Shown here piece by piece: positions 5,548-6,560 of a DNA stretch of 6,560 nt. A model generated the notes under the pieces. The model ran no database searches. It worked only from the letters and a program-made list of their open reading frames with translations, and had not been told where the DNA came from. Location: NCBI GenBank assembly GCA_900551465.1, contig URWL01000116.1, positions 1 to 6,560 on the forward strand, written 5' to 3'. How positions within the stretch are numbered: the stretch's first letter is position 1; each line of letters begins with the position of its first letter. This stretch comes from an uncultured Blautia sp. (GTDB taxonomy: Bacteria; Bacillota; Clostridia; Lachnospirales; Lachnospiraceae). Both the position numbers and the translations under genes were made by a program.

Positions 5548-6159
5548 ATGAACAGTCAAAATAATACTATTATGAAACTTGCACAGACAGCACTTTTGGC
5601 GGCACTTTGTTATGTGTCTTTTACATTTTTACAGATTAAAATACCTGTACCGGGTGGAGACGCTACATCGATTCATATAGGAAATGCATTCTGTGTTTTA
5701 GGTGCGTTGCTTTTGGGAGGATGGTATGGCGGACTTGCAGGAGCGATAGGAATGACTGTTGCAGATATTCTGGATCCGGTGTATATTACAGTGGCTCCAA
5801 AAACGTTTATTCTGAAGCTGTGTATTGGTCTTATTACAGGAGTGGTAGCGCACAGGATTGCTAAAATTAATGAGAGCACAGATAAAAAGTATGTGATGAA
5901 ATGGAGTATACTTGCATCTTCTGCAGGTCTGGCATTTAATGTGGTGGCGGATCCGATAGTTGGATATTTTTATAAACAATTTGTACTTGGTCAGCCTCAG
6001 AAGATGGCAGAGGTGCTTGCAAAGTTAAGTGCAATGACAACATTATTTAATGCAGTTGTATCGGTGATTCTGGTTACAGTACTTTATAATGCGGTACGCC
6101 CTGTGCTGATCAAAAGTCATTTGCTGGCAGTAGGGAGAACAAAGGAACAGCTGAATTGA
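5548..6159 (+). CDS. ECF transporter S component (ECF-ribofla_trS / former DUF1393 family)
   Basis: A membrane substrate-binding subunit of an energy-coupling-factor vitamin importer, 203 aa. The ATG at 5548 is chosen because AGAAGGGGG (5533-5541) lies just upstream; the ATG at 5503 would add 15 residues without membrane character. Five to six helices are seen (about 11-29, 47-68, 83-103, 115-135, 165-190). The first holds A15-LLA-A19, fitting the AxxxA contact to EcfT. The segment GDATSIHIGNAFCVLGALLLGGWYGGLAGAIGMTVADIL, followed by APKTFILKLCIGLITG (83-98), is the signature of this family (COG4720-like). No EcfA or EcfT gene is near, so it should use a shared group II ECF module encoded elsewhere. 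The substrate is not readable: riboflavin, pyridoxine or a thiamine precursor have been proposed for relatives. A terminator follows 17 bases after the stop. Confidence 0.88.
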   Translation: MNSQNNTIMKLAQTALLAALCYVSFTFLQIKIPVPGGDATSIHIGNAFCVLGALLLGGWYGGLAGAIGMTVADILDPVYITVAPKTFILKLCIGLITGVVAHRIAKINESTDKKYVMKWSILASSAGLAFNVVADPIVGYFYKQFVLGQPQKMAEVLAKLSAMTTLFNAVVSVILVTVLYNAVRPVLIKSHLLAVGRTKEQLN

Positions 6160-6176
6160 TAAGTGTAGATAAATAA

Positions 6177-6221
6177 GTCGTTGGCCGATAAGGAGCTACC
6201 TGTCGTCCGGCGGCTTTTTTT
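6177..6221 (+). terminator. Intrinsic terminator of the ECF S-component gene
   Basis: Stem GTCGTTGG (6177-6184) with CCGGCGGC (6207-6214), then one mismatch and a few more pairs, and a small apical stem AGG/CCT (6191-6193 with 6199-6201), followed by T7 (6215-6221). Three of the eight base pairs are G.U wobbles, which exist only in the + strand RNA, so the structure works in that direction only. Confidence 0.8.
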
Positions 6222-6264
6222 GCACCGGGAAAGTTGCTGCAAAATATACTGCTTTCCTGGTGTA
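6221..6264. other. Unexplained hairpin between terminator and promoter array
   Basis: CACCGGGAAAG (6223-6233) pairs with CTTTCCTGGTG (6252-6262) with one G.U pair, extendable by two pairs outward; the loop is 18 bases. It immediately follows the T-run of the terminator and has no T-run of its own in either direction, so it is not a standard terminator. The rest of 6265-6310 is AT-rich with no gene seen. Confidence 0.6.
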
Positions 6265-6318
6265 TAAAAACGTTCCGTTTTGCCTGAGAGAATTTTATAA
6301 AAAAAATGAAAAAAATAG

Positions 6319-6347
6319 TTGACATATGCTGAGAGCTGTGGTAAATT
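6319..6347 (+). promoter_or_regulatory. Tandem strong promoter 1 (rRNA-operon type)
   Basis: -35 TTGACA (6319-6324, consensus), 17-base spacer ending TGG (extended -10), -10 TAAATT (6342-6347). A8 and A7 tracts (6299-6306, 6309-6315) lie just upstream like an UP element. It is followed by no start codon with a ribosome binding site, and is the first of three alike. Confidence 0.85.
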
Positions 6348-6422
6348 AATCTGGCTGTCACAAAGAAATGATTCTTTTGAATAAACAACTCAAAAAACTT
6401 AAAAAAAAGTCAGAAAAAGTTG

Positions 6423-6451
6423 TTGACAAACATTTCTAAGTGTGGTAAAGT
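6423..6451 (+). promoter_or_regulatory. Tandem strong promoter 2 (rRNA-operon type)
   Basis: -35 TTGACA (6423-6428), 17-base spacer ending TGG, -10 TAAAGT (6446-6451), 104 bases after promoter 1. A-tracts at 6392-6397, 6401-6408 and 6414-6418 precede it. The initial transcribed region has GCTGTCA, shared with promoter 1, here within a small hairpin CTGTC-AGGGA-GACAG (6459-6473). Confidence 0.87.
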
Positions 6452-6525
6452 AAACAAGCTGTCAGGGAGACAGAGATTTAGAAAATCGAACATCAAAAAA
6501 GTTTGAAAAAACTTGAAAAAAGTTC

Positions 6526-6554
6526 TTGACAAACAAAAACAGATGTGATAAACT
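6526..6554 (+). promoter_or_regulatory. Tandem strong promoter 3 (rRNA-operon type)
   Basis: -35 TTGACA (6526-6531), 17-base spacer ending TGA, -10 TAAACT (6549-6554), 103 bases after promoter 2. Three A6 tracts (6495-6500, 6506-6511, 6516-6521) precede it. The transcribed part lies beyond the window. Three stacked consensus promoters of this form usually drive a stable-RNA operon, so a 16S rRNA gene or tRNA cluster probably starts shortly after base 6560. Confidence 0.85.
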
Positions 6555-6560
6555 AAGTGA

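Larger units (their letters stand above)
6319..6560 (+). repeat. Degenerate tandem repeat of about 104 bases carrying the three promoters
   Basis: Two full periods plus a partial third: A-tract block, TTGACA, TGTGRTAAANTAA, then GCTGTCA after the first two. Similarity is confined to promoter and A-tract blocks; the DNA between differs, so the copies are old duplicates or held by selection. Confidence 0.6.

Noticed and set aside
6110..6388. Open frame of 92 codons on the - strand
   Set aside because: It runs through a terminator, a hairpin and a strong opposing promoter; no ribosome site or known motif is seen.

Overview
The window looks like chromosome of a low-to-mid GC Gram-positive anaerobe of the Clostridia, most likely Lachnospiraceae (Blautia/Ruminococcus/Dorea type). 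This is inferred from the YesM/YesN two-component pair next to an LplA-type sugar-binding lipoprotein, strong AGGAGG-type ribosome binding sites, TTGACA/TATAAT-like promoters, intrinsic terminators and A-rich intergenic DNA. No marker gene for the species is present.

Left block (about 1-3800, + strand): the 3' end of an AraC-type response regulator (YesN-like, cut by the window edge), a YesM-type sensor histidine kinase overlapping it by 26 bases, and one base later an extracellular solute-binding lipoprotein. A strong hairpin terminator closes this operon. Together they look like a carbohydrate (or other small-molecule) sensing and capture module; no permease genes are visible.

Middle block (about 3740-4865, + strand): a two-gene sdpR-sdpI-like operon, with an ArsR-family autorepressor of 89 aa and a six-helix SdpI-type membrane protein of 210 aa. 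Its promoter has its -35 box inside the 3' arm of the preceding terminator. A palindrome just after the -10 box and a second palindrome of the same form in the terminator apex (TTAGA-N6-TCTAA, centres 56 bp apart) make a likely two-site operator. No SdpC-like toxin gene is present.

Right block: a DUF2284-like cysteine-rich protein on the - strand (4877-5356) converges on sdpI across a shared terminator and diverges from an ECF transporter S component (5548-6159, + strand). The divergent intergenic region holds two separate palindromes, one near each promoter. After the ECF gene come a G.U-rich terminator, an unexplained second hairpin, and three tandem strong promoters (TTGACA, 17-base spacer, extended TAAANT -10) repeated every 103-104 bases, each preceded by phased A-tracts. 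They point off the right edge, very probably into an rRNA (or tRNA) operon.

I saw no CRISPR array, insertion sequence, tRNA or rRNA within the window. The genes are of known families; the more original signals are regulatory: the terminator/promoter/operator overlap, the divergent-region palindromes and the periodic promoter array.
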